DNA from: Magicicada septendecula
Taxonomy: Eukaryota; Arthropoda; Insecta; Hemiptera; Cicadidae
Direction: 5' to 3'
Assembly: GCA_034769895.1 (NCBI GenBank)
Contig: JAWRYS010001445.1
Coordinates: forward strand, 124,001 to 188,000
Length of the DNA stretch: 64,000 bases
Shown here in pieces: positions 48,213 to 60,959 of this stretch (position 1 is its first letter; each line of letters begins with the position of its first letter). The notes beneath the pieces are model-generated. The model ran no database searches. It saw only the letters and a list, made by a program, of their open reading frames with translations, and was not told where the DNA came from. The translations under genes were made by a program, and so were the position numbers.

Positions 48213-49750
48213 ATGACGACTCCAGGAAATTTAGACGTCGAAGCATTCCAGATGATGATGCGTGCCTGGGTCGATGAATTAAGCACAAAACAGACAGAAA
48301 ATTTAAATAAACAGACAGAAAATTGAAATGCTAGAATAGACGAATTAAAAGAATCTAATAAGAAACAATTAGAAGAACAAACTGAAAATTTTAGACAGGA
48401 CACCATAAAAATTACAGAGAGTTTAGAAGAGTTAAAAATTGATAATATTGAAATAAAACAAAGTATAATTGACAGTAATGCGCAGTTAACCGAAAAAATT
48501 AGTGACACCAACATACGTATTGATACTCTAGAGAATAATTTTAAACAAGCCTTACATGAACAAGTTGTACGGATTGAAAATAAACAAAAAGAATTACGTC
48601 TCGAGTGGAGAAAAGATTTAAAAGAAACGCATAAACAAATAAATGATACTTTAACTACTATAACGCGAGAACAGGATGATAAAATCCAAGCTATTAATAA
48701 TGTATCCCAAGTAAATACCAGTAAACTTAGAGAAATAGAAACACGTACTGTAGTTATTGAGAATAAAATTGAAGAAACTACGAAAGACCGTTCGGGAGAC
48801 GTATCACATATGAAAGAAGAGATTCAAGAGGAAATGAACCAACTACGAAGTGAGTTAAGAAGACGACAGAACCAAATGACCATATTTCCTACACCAACAG
48901 AAGAAAGGAGCAGACTTAAGTTCTCAGGTGGTAAAGGGGAGAACAGTATGGAATTCCTAGCAAGAGTAGAGAAGGAAATAGAAAAAATTGGGAGTGCAAT
49001 AAATGACGACGAGAAGATAGATTCGTCACACGATATCTTAGAGATTCAGCCAGCCAATGGTACTCTATTATTAGAGATAACGTTAGTACATATCAGCAGT
49101 TTCGTGAAGCATTCGAGAACCGATACTGGAATATACATACCCAACGACAAGTAGGGGATCAACTCGAATATGGAAAGTTCAATGCACAAGGACAGCAGAG
49201 TATTGAACAATACACAATTACGCAAATAGAACGTGTAAAGCATCTCAAACCTAAATTCTCAGAATATGAAATTGTTTCAAAATTATCTTACCATTTTCAG
49301 CGAGATATCCAGTTAGCAGTATATACACAAGGGATCAAAACCATAGAAGAATTTTTAATCCTTGTAACACAGTCGGAGAATATCAATAAAGGTAAGAACA
49401 CACAATACTGGGAACAAAAACACGCAAATCATCACCATAATTATCACAGAGATGACAAGCAAGCAATACAAAACACTATACCGCACCGTGATAATTATAA
49501 AATAAATTATTCGCCACCAATGTACAACACTACAACACGCACAGCTAAAGAAACTGAACAAAATAATACAGCTAGACGACAAGGAGACGTTACATGGTCA
49601 TCCAATCGTAAACAGTTTTCAAAACCAGCTGACAAACGCGTTGCCGCAGTACGAGGGGACGACGAAAAAAAATTGAAGAGAGAAGGCCAAGGAATGAATG
49701 AGACAGTAACATGCCACAGCCGACCGTCTACATCAAAGGCGTCACAATGA
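48213..49750 (+). pseudogene. gag: Element E gag, stop and frameshift
   Basis: The start ATG at 48213 opens MTTPGNLDVEAFQMMMRAWV. A TGA at 48324 interrupts it within a small duplication of aaacagacagaaaatt. The same frame continues as a long coiled coil (for example NARIDELKESNKKQLEEQ) and enters the capsid-like region (LKFSGGKGENSMEFLARVEKEI). Near 49015 a frameshift moves the rest to another frame: SQWYSIIRDNV, QQFREAFENRYW, EIVSKLSYHFQRDIQ, then a His/Asn/Arg-rich tail ending at 49750. These blocks align in order with the B/C Gag, and again no zinc knuckle is present. The role is particle formation in an intact copy. Confidence 0.85.
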
Positions 49751-49781
49751 CTGAATAAACAGAAGCAAAATTATAAAATAA

Positions 49782-52700
49782 ACAACATATACCCCTGCGA
49801 TATTTGGGGAAGACTTATTAAGCACCGAACAGGATATAAAGCGAGACGCGCAGCAAACACAATGCCCTATTGTGACTGTGAACATAAACAGGTGTAAAAT
49901 ACGAATGCTTGTTGATAGCGGCAGCCAGCTGTCTGTTCTTAACGCTGCATGGGTTCAACGCAACAAGAAATATTTTAAAAATACTGCAATTTTGCCCGTA
50001 AATAATCTAAATATTACAACAGCTACCAATAAAAAAGAAAGAGTTAAACAACAAACATATGTAACTCTAACATATAAAAATCTAGAATTAGAACATCCTA
50101 TGATAATTATGCATAAATTGATTTATGATAGAATTTTAGGTATCGATATACTAAATACAATAAATGCTAAGATTAATATTAATGATAATATAATTATGTG
50201 TAATTATAAAAATGTTCAATATGAAGTAAACATGAACAGCGAGGAAGAAGAGTGCAAGGTAAGTGAAACACCTATTACTTTGTACAAGCCACAAATACAA
50301 TATGGTCCAACTCGACATGTGAATGCGGTAGATGAAGGGATGACGACACAGGAAGAAGAGAAACTGCACGAATTAATAGAAGAATATAGTGATGTATTTA
50401 GTGAAGTACCGACGCAGACGACAGTATACGAACATTCTATAGTTGTGTCAGACCCTACAAAAGTCATTAGGAAGACATACCCTATCCCAATGCGATATGA
50501 GGAAGAGGTTGAACTCGAAATTCGGCGTATGATCGAAAGTGGTGTCATAGAGCGATCGAACAGCAACTTCCTGAATCCTCTAGTGGTAGTGAAGAAGAAA
50601 AATGGAGAGATACGTCTATGCCTTGACATGAGGGAGCTGAAGAGCATTGTATTAAAGGAGTATGACTGTGCACCAACTGCGGACGAACTATTTACTAAGT
50701 GTGAAGGAGCAAGGTATCTGACGAAGCTAGATTTACGCTCAAGTTTCTGGCAGATTCCAATTCGTGAAGAGAATAGAAAGTACACTGCTTTCCTGTATAA
50801 AAATAAATGCTACCAACACAGGGTAGTACCCTTCGGATTAAGCACGAGTTTAGCAGCCATCGTAAAGTTTCTAGAAAGAGCCCTAGGACCTGAAGTGGAA
50901 CCCTACACCATGATATTTGTAGATGATATCTTAGTTGTATGTAAAACGTTAGATGAACATATAAAACATCTAAGCACGATATTCCAAAAGTTTAGGCAAG
51001 CGAACATATCCCTTAACCTAGACAAATGTGAATTTATCAAAACCTCTATCCAATTCCTAGGTCACATTATTTCATCCTCTGGTATTCAACCCGATCCTAT
51101 CAAAATTTCCAGCATAACTAATTTCCCTATACCCGGAAATCTCAAAGATTTAAGAGCATTCTTAGGACTCACAGGATACTACAGAAGATTCTCACCGTTA
51201 TATGCAAGATATACGCAACCGCTTCTAGAGCTGACGAAGAAAGAAAAAAAATGGAAGTGGGAGAAGAAACATCAAGATGCCTTTAACCAAGTGAAAGAGT
51301 TGTTCATCGAAAATATTATGTTACATCATCCTCAACGAGAAGGAAAATTCGTAATATACTCCGATGCTAGTGACTACGCAGTAGGAAGTGTACTATATCA
51401 ACAAGATATGATGGGAGAGCACCGAGTTATTGCCTACGCCAGTAGAGTCTTCAAAGGAGCTGAAAACACTACTCCACATGAGAAAAAGAAATACTTGCTA
51501 TAGTATACGCTCTTAAGCAATTCAGATATTATGTTTATGGTACTCATTTTGAGATACATACTGACCACCAAGCATTATCATTTTTATTAAAATGCAAAGT
51601 AACAAATGCCCGATTATTAAGATGGATTTTAGCCATTAGCGAATACTCATTTACCATTAAATACTGTAAAGGTAAAGACAATATTGTAGCGGACACACTA
51701 AGCCGATACATCAAAGAAGAATGTGAAGAAGTTTATGTGAGCGAAAACAAAGAAGTACGATTGTTATCAATTAAATTCAAAGAGAATGATGAAGTAAAAC
51801 AAATGCTGAAAAACTTAGCACATCAACAAGATTTGGACGTGACGGTAAGGGAGATGAAGAACCAAGAACAGCTACCAAATCATTATAAGGTACTAAATGG
51901 AATTCTTTTCAGGTTAGTAAGACAAGACTGGAAGATAGTACTAACGAATGACATGCTACAAAAATTAATTCGACCAGCACATGAGAGTTTAGCACATGCT
52001 GCCGCTCTGAAATGTTATTTGAGTCTACGAGAAGATTTTACGATAAATAATATGTATCGAAAGATAAAGAAAGAAGTAAAGAAGTGTTATGAGTGTCAAA
52101 CGGCGAAAGGGCCGAATTTACACACATATGTAGGAATGCAAAGTATACAGAAGGAGAACAAAGGAGAGCTAATTGCAGTGGGTTTTCTGGGACCATTACC
52201 ACGATCAAGTCGAGGTGTGAAGCACATATTGGTATGTATCGATGTGTTTTCCAAGGCAGTCCGACTGTACCCAATTATGCGACCCACAACCAAAGTTGTT
52301 CTAAAGATACTACTGCAGAAATATATTCCGTTATATGGAAAAATGAAGAAGATACTCAGTGATCAAGGTGTACAATTCCAAAGTGAAAAATGGGAGAGGA
52401 CGTTAAGGGAAAATGGAATACAACCAGTACTCACATCCATAAGACATCCTCAAGGAAACCTTGCTGAGAGAGTTAACAAAGAATTAGGTAAATATTTACG
52501 AATATATTGCCATAATCAACACAATAAATGGGCAGAATATTTACCATTTCTTGAAAAAGCCATTAACGAAAATTATAGTGAAGCAACAGGATACACTCCA
52601 ATGGAATTAGAAGAAGATAAGAAGCCAACCAGATTTTGGACTAAATATATAAACAAACCTAATAACCAAAATGTACCTGTACCAATAAGTGTGAAAATTG

Positions 52701-52984
52701 GATACGCAAGACAACGGATAACAGAAAGGGGTAACAAGAGGGTAGAGAGATTTAATCTAACTCACAAGCTACAACAATTCAACGTGGGAGAAAGTATACT
52801 ACTCAAAGCAAATCCAGTGGGAAAACGGAGTGATAATACGGCGAAGAAATTCTTCAGACTTTATAATGGACCGTATACTTTAAGACAGCGAGTAGGACAG
52901 AACACTTTCATAGTATATGATGAGATACAGAAGAAAGAAATTGGTAAATTTCACGCAACGTCATTTAGGAAGTTCTACACATGA
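49782..52984 (+). pseudogene. pol: Element E pol, frameshift and mutated integrase
   Basis: The frame opens at about 49782. Protease: MLVDSGSQLS. RT: IRLCLDMRELKSIV, LRSSFWQIPI, VPFGLSTS, and FVDD at about 50918-50929. RNase H: YSDASDYAVGSVLYQ. An extra A in an A5 run at 51483-51487 shifts the frame. The second part (about 51488-52984) completes RNase H (TDHQALSFLL, IVADTLSRY) and holds integrase: zinc finger (HESLAHAAALKC ... CYEC), IAVGFLGPLPRS where the first catalytic Asp is replaced by Gly (GGT at 52181-52183), LSDQGVQFQS with the second Asp, and HPQGNLAERVNKE with the Glu. No gag-pol overlap survives; the gag stop and pol opening are 31 bp apart. Confidence 0.92.
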
Positions 52985-53231
52985 AAACAGAGGTCAATGA
53001 AACCAGTTAAATCAGCTGTTTGTAAAGCCAGCCTACTACAAGTTCGCGAGCAGTGAGCGTACGAAGAGGGGAGGTAAGACATTTGTATACACTCCAATTA
53101 AGGGTGAAATGACGAGTATTATTCTTTATTATTTATTACATTATTTTTGCAAATAATAATAATAAATAAATTAAAAAAATTATAATAAATAAATTTATTA
53201 AATTTTTGTTTGTTACCAAGCAGAGGAATAA
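52985..53231 (+). other. Element E 3' untranslated region
   Basis: A purine-rich GAAGAGGGGAGGTAAGA (about 53064-53080) resembles the A/B polypurine tracts but lies about 150 bp before the LTR start. A weaker tract (AGCAGAGGAATAA) directly precedes TGCGACAG at 53232. Either the nearer one primes, or 150 bp of AT-rich DNA lies between. Confidence 0.55.
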
Positions 53232-55037
53232 TGCGACAGTACAAATAAGTGATGTACTGAGCATGGAATATAAAAATTTAAATTTACTTAATAAACTGTA
53301 AATAATTAATAATATATTAGAAATAAGCATGTTAGGGATTGCAGGCTTGGCTCAGACAAAAATATGAACAGGTGTTTCGACCTGAATCAACGTGCACACA
53401 CACACAAATGTAACTGAAAGTGTGTACACCAGTATTTTGCTAGTGTGTGTGAACGCAGGTCTCTGCAGGCGAGTTTGCCACCCCAAGATGAATAATTGCA
53501 CAATTACTGTTTTTCCGTAATTATTCATAAACTAGAATTAAGAATTAAAATCCAAAAGCACCATAAAATGTAAATAAATTTACTAAATACTGTGTACGAA
53601 AACCACGCGAAAGTGACACACCGTACAAGTGTAATAGTGAAATAACTGTGTACAAATCGAAAGGGTTAAGTTGCAATGTCCAAAATTACAGTGAACATGT
53701 GTTGTAAAATTAGTTATAAGAGTATACTTACAGGACTCTAAAATTCGCAGAAATATAAAAAATAGCGAATTTGACAAAGAGTGGCGGAAATGAAGCCAAA
53801 GACAGTTTCTAACATGTCGATTTTGTATCACTGGAGGGTGTCGACCAAGACATGGGTATAAATAGGACACGCAAGCTACAGTGGTCCTCTTTCCTGAATC
53901 ATCCACGGTGTAGCGGGAGCTTATGCCCGTCAGCACGGCATATTTATTTTTTTTGTAAACAGTTTAAAATTGCCAGTTATGTACAAATACGTAACTAAGC
54001 TGTAAAGACAATCATTTTAATTAATAACAGCACTACTTAAGAAGATCCATTAATGATTCGACACTAGACAAGAGGAGAGTTCCAGAGAGAGATACGACGC
54101 TGGACAAGAGGAGAGTTCCAGAGAGCGATACGACGCTGGACAAGAGGAGAGTTCCAGAGAGCGATACGACGCTGGACAAGAGGAGAGTTCCAGAGAGCGA
54201 TACGACGCTGGACAAGAGGAGAGTTCCAGAGAGAGACAGCCGACGCTGGACAAGAGGAGAAGAGAGACAGCCGACGCTGGAGGCGAGACGATGACGAACA
54301 CCGATTGAACAAAAAATGATCGAGTATGATTGACGACAATAAGGTGATAGACAACTTATTCATATCTTAATCATACAAAGAATTCAAAGACAGTTAAAGA
54401 CATTAATATCTTATTTAAAAAATAAGATCAATGTTTCTTGTATAGTAGAGTTAAAATCATAGATGTTTAAGAAATACGATTAACGTAACAAGAGCCCAAA
54501 TTAATATGATATAAAATGATTACAAAGCATTTAAATAAAAACAATTATTATTTGAGAAAACAGTACTGAGAAACAATAACTATTAATGTTTTGAGTACGT
54601 TACAATATACAAAAAAAAAGATTTAAAAATTGATTTTGAAACATATTAATAGACTGAGTAGTCAGAAAATGAGATTTCTCTTTTATATAATAATTAGTAG
54701 CATAGAATATTTAGTCAGTAAGGATGTATATATCTTAAGCCTTACGGCATAATAACAAATAATAACTAATGTTTTAAAATCGAAGTCAGTGCCATGTGCA
54801 CACATTTTTTTATAGTATCAAATAAATTTTAATTACCGTTTCAAGTTACATAGAGTTCTTATTGCAGATACACCTGACACCCAATTTAAATGTTATATTG
54901 TTTAAAGAATTTGTCAATCTTGAACGTGAGATCGTTCACGCCTATTTATGTGTATGTAACGTTGCATAAATTTGGTGCTCCAAGATCGTGGGGCTCCACA
55001 AATTTAAATTATATTAAATTAGCAATTTGTTACGTTG

Positions 55038-55039
<2 letters not shown>
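53232..55039 (+). repeat. Element E 3' LTR (1808 bp)
   Basis: Starts TGCGACAG and ends GTTACGTTGCA. TATAAATA is at 53857-53864, the 36-bp minisatellite at 54058-54290 and AATAAA at 54821-54826. It is uninterrupted and so shows the pre-insertion state of the 5' LTR. Confidence 0.92.

Positions 55040-55081
<42 letters not shown>
55040..55081. repeat. (TA)21 microsatellite between E and F
   Basis: 42 bp of perfect TA repeat from the E LTR end to the TGCGATG start of F1. Confidence 0.97.
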
Positions 55082-55083
<2 letters not shown>

Positions 55084-56548
55084 CGATGTAGAAAGGTCGC
55101 ATAGAATAAGTAGTCGGTACTCAGATACTGGAATGCTTCGGTTTTATTAAAGATTTGCTTTTTTTACATTGCAGTAATGCTTTACTATTGTTCCTGATAA
55201 CAAATAAACTAATTAACTGTTTCTTTTGACCTATTCTTTACAAACTTAAAATAATTTTCTCCTATATAGTAATTACATACAATTTTATTTTATACAAGTT
55301 TTTTTGTCTTTAAGTTTATGACTGTTTTTGATAAAGTTTATATAAATAATTTCACTTCTATTTTACGATGGACGGTGCGATGTCGAAGTTGTCCTCAGAA
55401 GCGGCGACAGATGTCCGTTTAAGATAGATATTGATGATACCATCAGGATCTCCTCCTGCTCTCCGGCGTTTAGGGTCGTTCTCGGGACGGATACTTCTAC
55501 AAACTATAGCGAATCAATATTTAATAGTGACTTATACTGTGTGTAAAACTACACACTACTCCAGCTAACTTGAAGTGTTCTCTCAATCTGTATGCGGACA
55601 ATCTTGTACTATACCGTAATAGCACTCGATGTCTAATTTATTCGCGAAATTTCTGACTTGTGCTTGTCATTTTTGGTACACCTATCGTCATAAACCAGAG
55701 GCGTGACCACGCGTTATTGAGTTCAACGCGAGACTGAATTATATCCTACGAAGAACAAATTTAACTAAGATTTTAGCCAATTTCATTGGCCGAAATATTG
55801 CCTCACCCTTGCGGCTACAGTAACGATAACGTTCTTCCTGCAAAAGACTGCCCACGGACATAGCTGAACTTGCAAATAAAACCTGTCTAATTTATTGCTT
55901 TTCTTAAGAGTCATAAAACGTTTTTAATAAAAAACTCATGTATCTTATTGTTTACTATACAATGTATGAACTTGGAGATTTTACTTAAACAAACTTTCAC
56001 TGCCACAAGCTATGATATGCCAAGAGTTAAATTATTACTTTATATGCAAATTTCACCTATTGCAGTACATACATTACAACATTACAATTTATATAAGATG
56101 TATTGGAGAGTACTCTATTTAACTGTCTAATAACCCACCAGCTAGGTCGTGGAATTTCTGTTTTCGTTATAAAAGTTCCTTTTGTTGCAACCAATAAACT
56201 TTATGTGAGAAGAGGGGATAAAGATTTTGTGGGGTGGAATGAATGTTAATAAAACATTAATTTATAAAAAACAAATTCTTTAAAAATTAAAAAGAAACAT
56301 GTATTAAAATTTGCGTTTTTTAAGAGAAGCTATTTTACACGTATTAGTCATAGTATACACCTTAAAAGTTACACATAAATAATATGCAAACCATAAAATA
56401 AACATAGATATTAACATATAAATAATAAACATAGATTGCATATATAAAAACAATTATAAAATTTTTTAAAGCAATTATAAAATGGTTTTAATTGCTTGGG
56501 TGTCTGGCATTACAATATAGAATTCAGGTAATTTTGTTCAATGTTGCA
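55082..56548 (+). mobile_element. F1: LTR-like dispersed repeat (about 1.47 kb)
   Basis: Starts TGCGATGTAG right after the TA repeat and can be ended at CAATGTTGCA (56548), again TG...CA and like the E termini. Its first 280 bp and a later block (about 55930-56085) recur in F2. A TATA motif (ttataaaag) lies at about 56168 and AATAAA at about 56196. No coding domain is present. A solo LTR of an E-like family is the most likely reading; another non-autonomous repeat is possible. Confidence 0.5.
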
Positions 56549-56554
56549 AATTAT

Positions 56555-56585
<31 letters not shown>

Positions 56586-56594
56586 AGTGTGTAT
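56549..56594. repeat. (GT)n microsatellite between F1 and F2
   Basis: A GT-rich run with GAGT interruptions, ending GTGTAT before the TGCGATG start of F2. Confidence 0.9.
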
Positions 56595-57230
56595 TGCGAT
56601 GTACGTGGGTCGCATAGAATAAGTATTCGGTACTCAAATACTGGAATGTTTCGGATTTATTAAAGATTTTTTTTTAATTGCAATAATACTTTGCTATTTT
56701 TTCTGATAACAAATAAAATTAATTGACTATTTCTGTTGACCTGTTTTTTACATATTAAAAATAATTTTCTCCTATATTCTAACTACATAAAATGTTACTT
56801 TATACAAGTTCTTTTTGTCATATATTTAGTTCTTTAGTTTATTAACAAGTATTGCCACTCGGTAGGTCTTTATTTTATGCATATTCTGGTGTAAGTCTCA
56901 TGTCAGAAATTTTATTTTCACAACAGTTATTTAAGTTAATCTGTTTTTTATTATTATTCTGTAACATAGTTATACATACCCGCACATGCGCAGTCGCCAT
57001 ATATCTAGGCATGTTTGCACTACTTCACGACATTGTCAAAAATCAACTACTTTTTTACTGCCAAAAATCAACTTAAACTAACAAATTAGACAATGTATCT
57101 TATTGTCTCTTATACAGTGCCTAAACATGCAAGCTTTACTCAAACAAATTCTCATTGCAACATGCTATCGTACGGTAAGAGTTAAATTAACACTTTATAT
57201 GCAAATTCCACATATTTAAGTACATATATG
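56595..57230 (+). mobile_element. F2: second, shorter copy of repeat F
   Basis: Starts TGCGATGTACGTGGGTCGCA and follows F1 co-linearly for about 280 bp (both contain agaataagta(g/t)tcggtactca and ttttctcctatat). It then rejoins F1 at 57090-57225 (atgtatcttattgt, agagttaaatta, ctttatatgcaaatt). The middle part is shorter or different. The right end is not defined. Confidence 0.65.
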
Positions 57231-57780
57231 TACCTACAGTGACGCCAGCAATATATCCGTGTTTGTTACACTAGAGTTCCATACGCTGTCTTTATCTGTA
57301 TATGGATGCGTCTCACCATATAACAAATGTAGGCCTGTATCTAAAGTTTAGTGAATCCAGTCACGTGTATAGCTATATATGTAGTTAAATACATATTATT
57401 TCTCTTTCAAGCACCTCTATTGCCCCCTACTATCCTCTTTCCCTCTATGTTAGTAGTCGCTGAGTTCTGTTTTCCTGTTACTTATTAAAGGCAACCCAAA
57501 ACGTATTATTTTTAAACATTCGCAACTGTATGAAGGATTCCAATGCGAGTTATTCTCACTTGTACCTTAATTTATTTCAACGATTTCTGTGTTATATAGG
57601 TGTCCGTGGTGGGTGCCCAGATATCTGAGTACCTGGTTCCAAACGAACAAACCACTGCCGAATGGTTGGTTACAAAAACGTTTTACTTTCATCGTTGCCA
57701 AAACTCGATTACATTTAAAGCGCCAATATATACCAAGCGCCAATATATACCAAAATTCATTAATAAAAATAAGTAGGTAA
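57231..57780. other. No gene recognised
   Basis: Only short open frames. A 17-bp unit, gcgccaatatataccaa, is repeated twice in tandem at 57720-57753. Confidence 0.45.
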
Positions 57781-58860
57781 TTGGCAGACAAATTCCGAGG
57801 TCTTAGGTTTAGGGAACAAAATAACATCAGTGTTCATAAGATAGAATTTTTGGTATCCAATTCAGATGCCTATCTCATAATTTTAATTGATGATCAAGAA
57901 CAAGTAAAACAGGTCAGTGAATTCAAATATCATTGGGTGACGGCTTCAAAGGAAGATATGAATAACGTAGATATAAAGTACTAGAAAGACAAGAACAATG
58001 CCATAAAGTTACAGGGAGGTACACCCAGTCACCAGTCACCACTCCAGGGAGGGGGGTCATCAGTCTGGCGAGACAAACCCATTTCTGTAGATGTTAAAAA
58101 TACGTTGTCAAGTCAATGTTAGAATCAGTGCTAAGCTATAGATTGGAAGTATAGATTCTGTCCGCTACAGCTGAAAGACGAAATTATGTTGAGATGGACT
58201 AATTAAAACGCAGTTTAAGGATGTCGAGACTGCAAAGAATATCCAATGAAGGGATCAGATAACTGATGTAAGCAAGAAGGATAAAACCTGCAGCTTCTTG
58301 ATAAAAGAGGGCTGAAGTGTTTGATCGTTGACGAAAATGAGGGACGAATAATGTCCGAAGTGGGTATGTAAAAGACACCGTCCGAAAAGGGAAGAGGGAA
58401 AGACCATAAGAACTTGGAACAATGATGTGAGGAGAAACATGGTAGGAAGTGAACGATGCCATGCTTTGAACACATGACAAAAGAGTTTAAACGCTTTCAA
58501 AACGGTTTGGATGGACTGCTAAGATCCTGGAGAATATTAATAGTGAACAGAGTTTCTATCAAAAGTGAAAAAAATAATGGAAAGAGACAATAAATGACAG
58601 AGTAGAAAGAGAACAATTACTCGTATTATTGTCGGCCTAATGATTTGAAGAGAATGCCGCACGATCGATTACCTGAAGCGACCCTTTAGTGGTTACCGGT
58701 AGAAAGATAAAATCGGGAAATCCAAACTGCATGTGGTCATGTCAAGAAATGGGGGAGACAGGATATGACAAAGAAATTGGTAGAACTGAGGGAACTGGAG
58801 AAAAGTCAGAAAATCGGACAGTATAGTCAGACCTCAACAAACCGATAGAATCTAATATGG
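57781..58860 (+). mobile_element. LINE remnant, RT C-terminal half
   Basis: With a few stops and frame changes, the plus strand gives QVSEFKYHWVTASKED (the QVxEFKYLG block), SMLESVLSYRLEV, VEMD and LKRSLRMSRLQRISNEGIR (about 58180-58260). Further on it gives RMPHDRLPEATL followed by a Trp/Arg/Gln-rich tail (GHVKKWGRQDMT, about 58650-58830). These are the conserved blocks after the RT palm in insect LINEs, in the right order. The active-site box is not included. The copy is dead. Confidence 0.78.
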
Positions 58861-60959
58861 GGTTTTACATTCTAATGATCACTAGTGAGGAATAATGAAG
58901 AAGTAGTATAGGAAAAGCATGGTAGTAATGGTACCTCATCATACATTATGCTAGTATGCTGCAGAGCTATTTGACTATGTTGAACGAAGTACATTTATTA
59001 TTAAATAAATCTCATTAATAGATAATTATTAATTAGCAAAACATTACAAGAATGTCAGTTACTCTACTATTTTTTAAAATGACATAACAATTCTAAAGCA
59101 GTAAGTTGTACAATAAATATTAAAAATGTATAACTAAAGCATTGCTTTTAGTTAAATCTATAACAATAGTGCCTAAACGACCAATATATTTAGACCAAAT
59201 GTCTAAGTTCACATAAGTTTTAATAGATTTGTATATACTTGTAAACCGATATCTAAAAGGTATTATAACTGATAATAAAATGAAAATTATTTTACAAACA
59301 TAGCTTACCAATGTTTTGAAGGCGGTGCAAAGTTTGCAAGGGGTGTTGTCAAATTAATGTCTTAGTACAAATATACTAAGTTTGTTCTCACATAGACTTT
59401 TAAAATATTCTCAGAGTTTTTACTTCTATTATTGGCTTCTATTCAAATAAGTTAGAACTGATGATTTTCTGAAAATTTTCAGAAAATACTACATTCGAAT
59501 TTGGATTAAAATTCTCTTTAGTGTAATACCTCACATATATATTGACGGTTTTATCAAACACTTTCCCTGTCACATTCTTGTTCCCGGGTCTCTAATTTTA
59601 GAGGAATCGATCTCAAAAACAGTAAGTGTCTGTAGAATAAATGTGTGATTTGCATGTTAAGTTTTACAGAAGTCTGTTGGTGCGTTGAAAGGTTTTCGTG
59701 CGTTATACCCCAAACAGACAGACAAATGCCAAAAAGTCGAGATAAACCTAAGAACTAGCTTCGCTTGGTCTTATGAGCTGTAAGTATAAAGTAATTAAGT
59801 AAGAGGTGATAAGAAGGAACAGACACTGCCGGAAGGAAGTAACACACAGGATGTAAAACTAACATAGAAACTAGAACTAGAGATTCAGACTTGAAGCGTT
59901 GCTGTGGCTGTGGACATTATGTACTTGGGCCCAATCTTAGCTGCACTTTACCGATAATGATATTACAGCGTCTTAGCTTAGTGTTCGCTACTATAACAAC
60001 GACAGTAATTATACTACACAGCAGGTACTATTTAAATGCATTATTAATGTAAGATGTACGACCGACCACCTATATCTAATACACTCGAGTGAATTTGTAT
60101 TTGCATACATTAGAACAATTACGTCCTTATTTAATTATTACGTATTGCCTACTGTAAGGCAAGGGTGTAAGGCAGTTCATGAAGTATTATGGTTTTCTGG
60201 TATTCCTTTCCATTTCCTCATATTCTGTGTTGTTTCGGCTATTGTCTACCAGTTTTCACCTTTTATAATTGCTTTCTTTATAAGTAGTGTTTTAGGCTTG
60301 TCATTCATTAACTTTTTCCAAGGATAGTTTACATATTTCTATTTTACGAAAGAATTTTTTTCATATTTTTTGTTGTTGTTTTGGTTATTGTGCATCAGTT
60401 TGGCTCTGTGTAATTACGGGCACAACGGCTTCTCTGAATATTTCAGATATTTTATTTCGGAACTTTACTATCATGCAGGAAAGTTCACGAATAAGTATAA
60501 ATATTATATTTTGTAACTCACGTTTCGCATAATTATTGTCTGCGTACTAAGCTATTATAAATAATAATAATAAATAGTATACTTTTGTCGTTAATAATAC
60601 AACAAATTCTGTTAAAAGTGTATCACAAAATATAATTTTTATGCTTTAAGGAAAAAGGAACATTTTTTGTGATTGTTAGCTTGTAGCAATAAGAAGATGT
60701 AAGAGTTACAGTTTAACAGTATTACTATTGCACATATCCGTTACGAATTGTTTCAATACATTGTTGCAAAGAGGTAAAACAGTTGTAGTTTAAATACTTA
60801 ACTATTACACAAGCGAAAACATGTTTCTTACGGTTTAAATGTCCACTGTATTTGGTAGACAAAAATTTATATAAATCTAAATTAAAATCTACTTTAAATA
60901 AATATCTAAAGCTACTTCTAACAGTCTACAAATAACGCTAAATTACTTCAGTTACATGA
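58861..60959. other. No gene recognised
   Basis: AT-rich, with open frames of at most 63 codons and no recognisable motif. Confidence 0.5.

Larger units (their letters stand above)
43631..55039 (+). mobile_element. Element E: Gypsy retrotransposon with two LTRs, nested insertion
   Basis: Two LTRs in direct orientation (43631-47702 with a 2.25-kb insertion, and 53232-55039) flank gag and pol. Both outer ends touch TA tracts (atatat on the left, (TA)n on the right), consistent with insertion into a TA microsatellite. LTR substitutions counted by eye are about 15-16 in 1.8 kb (about 0.9%), older than the B/C pair. Gag and pol carry stops, frameshifts and a catalytic mutation, so this copy is not autonomous. 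Confidence 0.92.
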
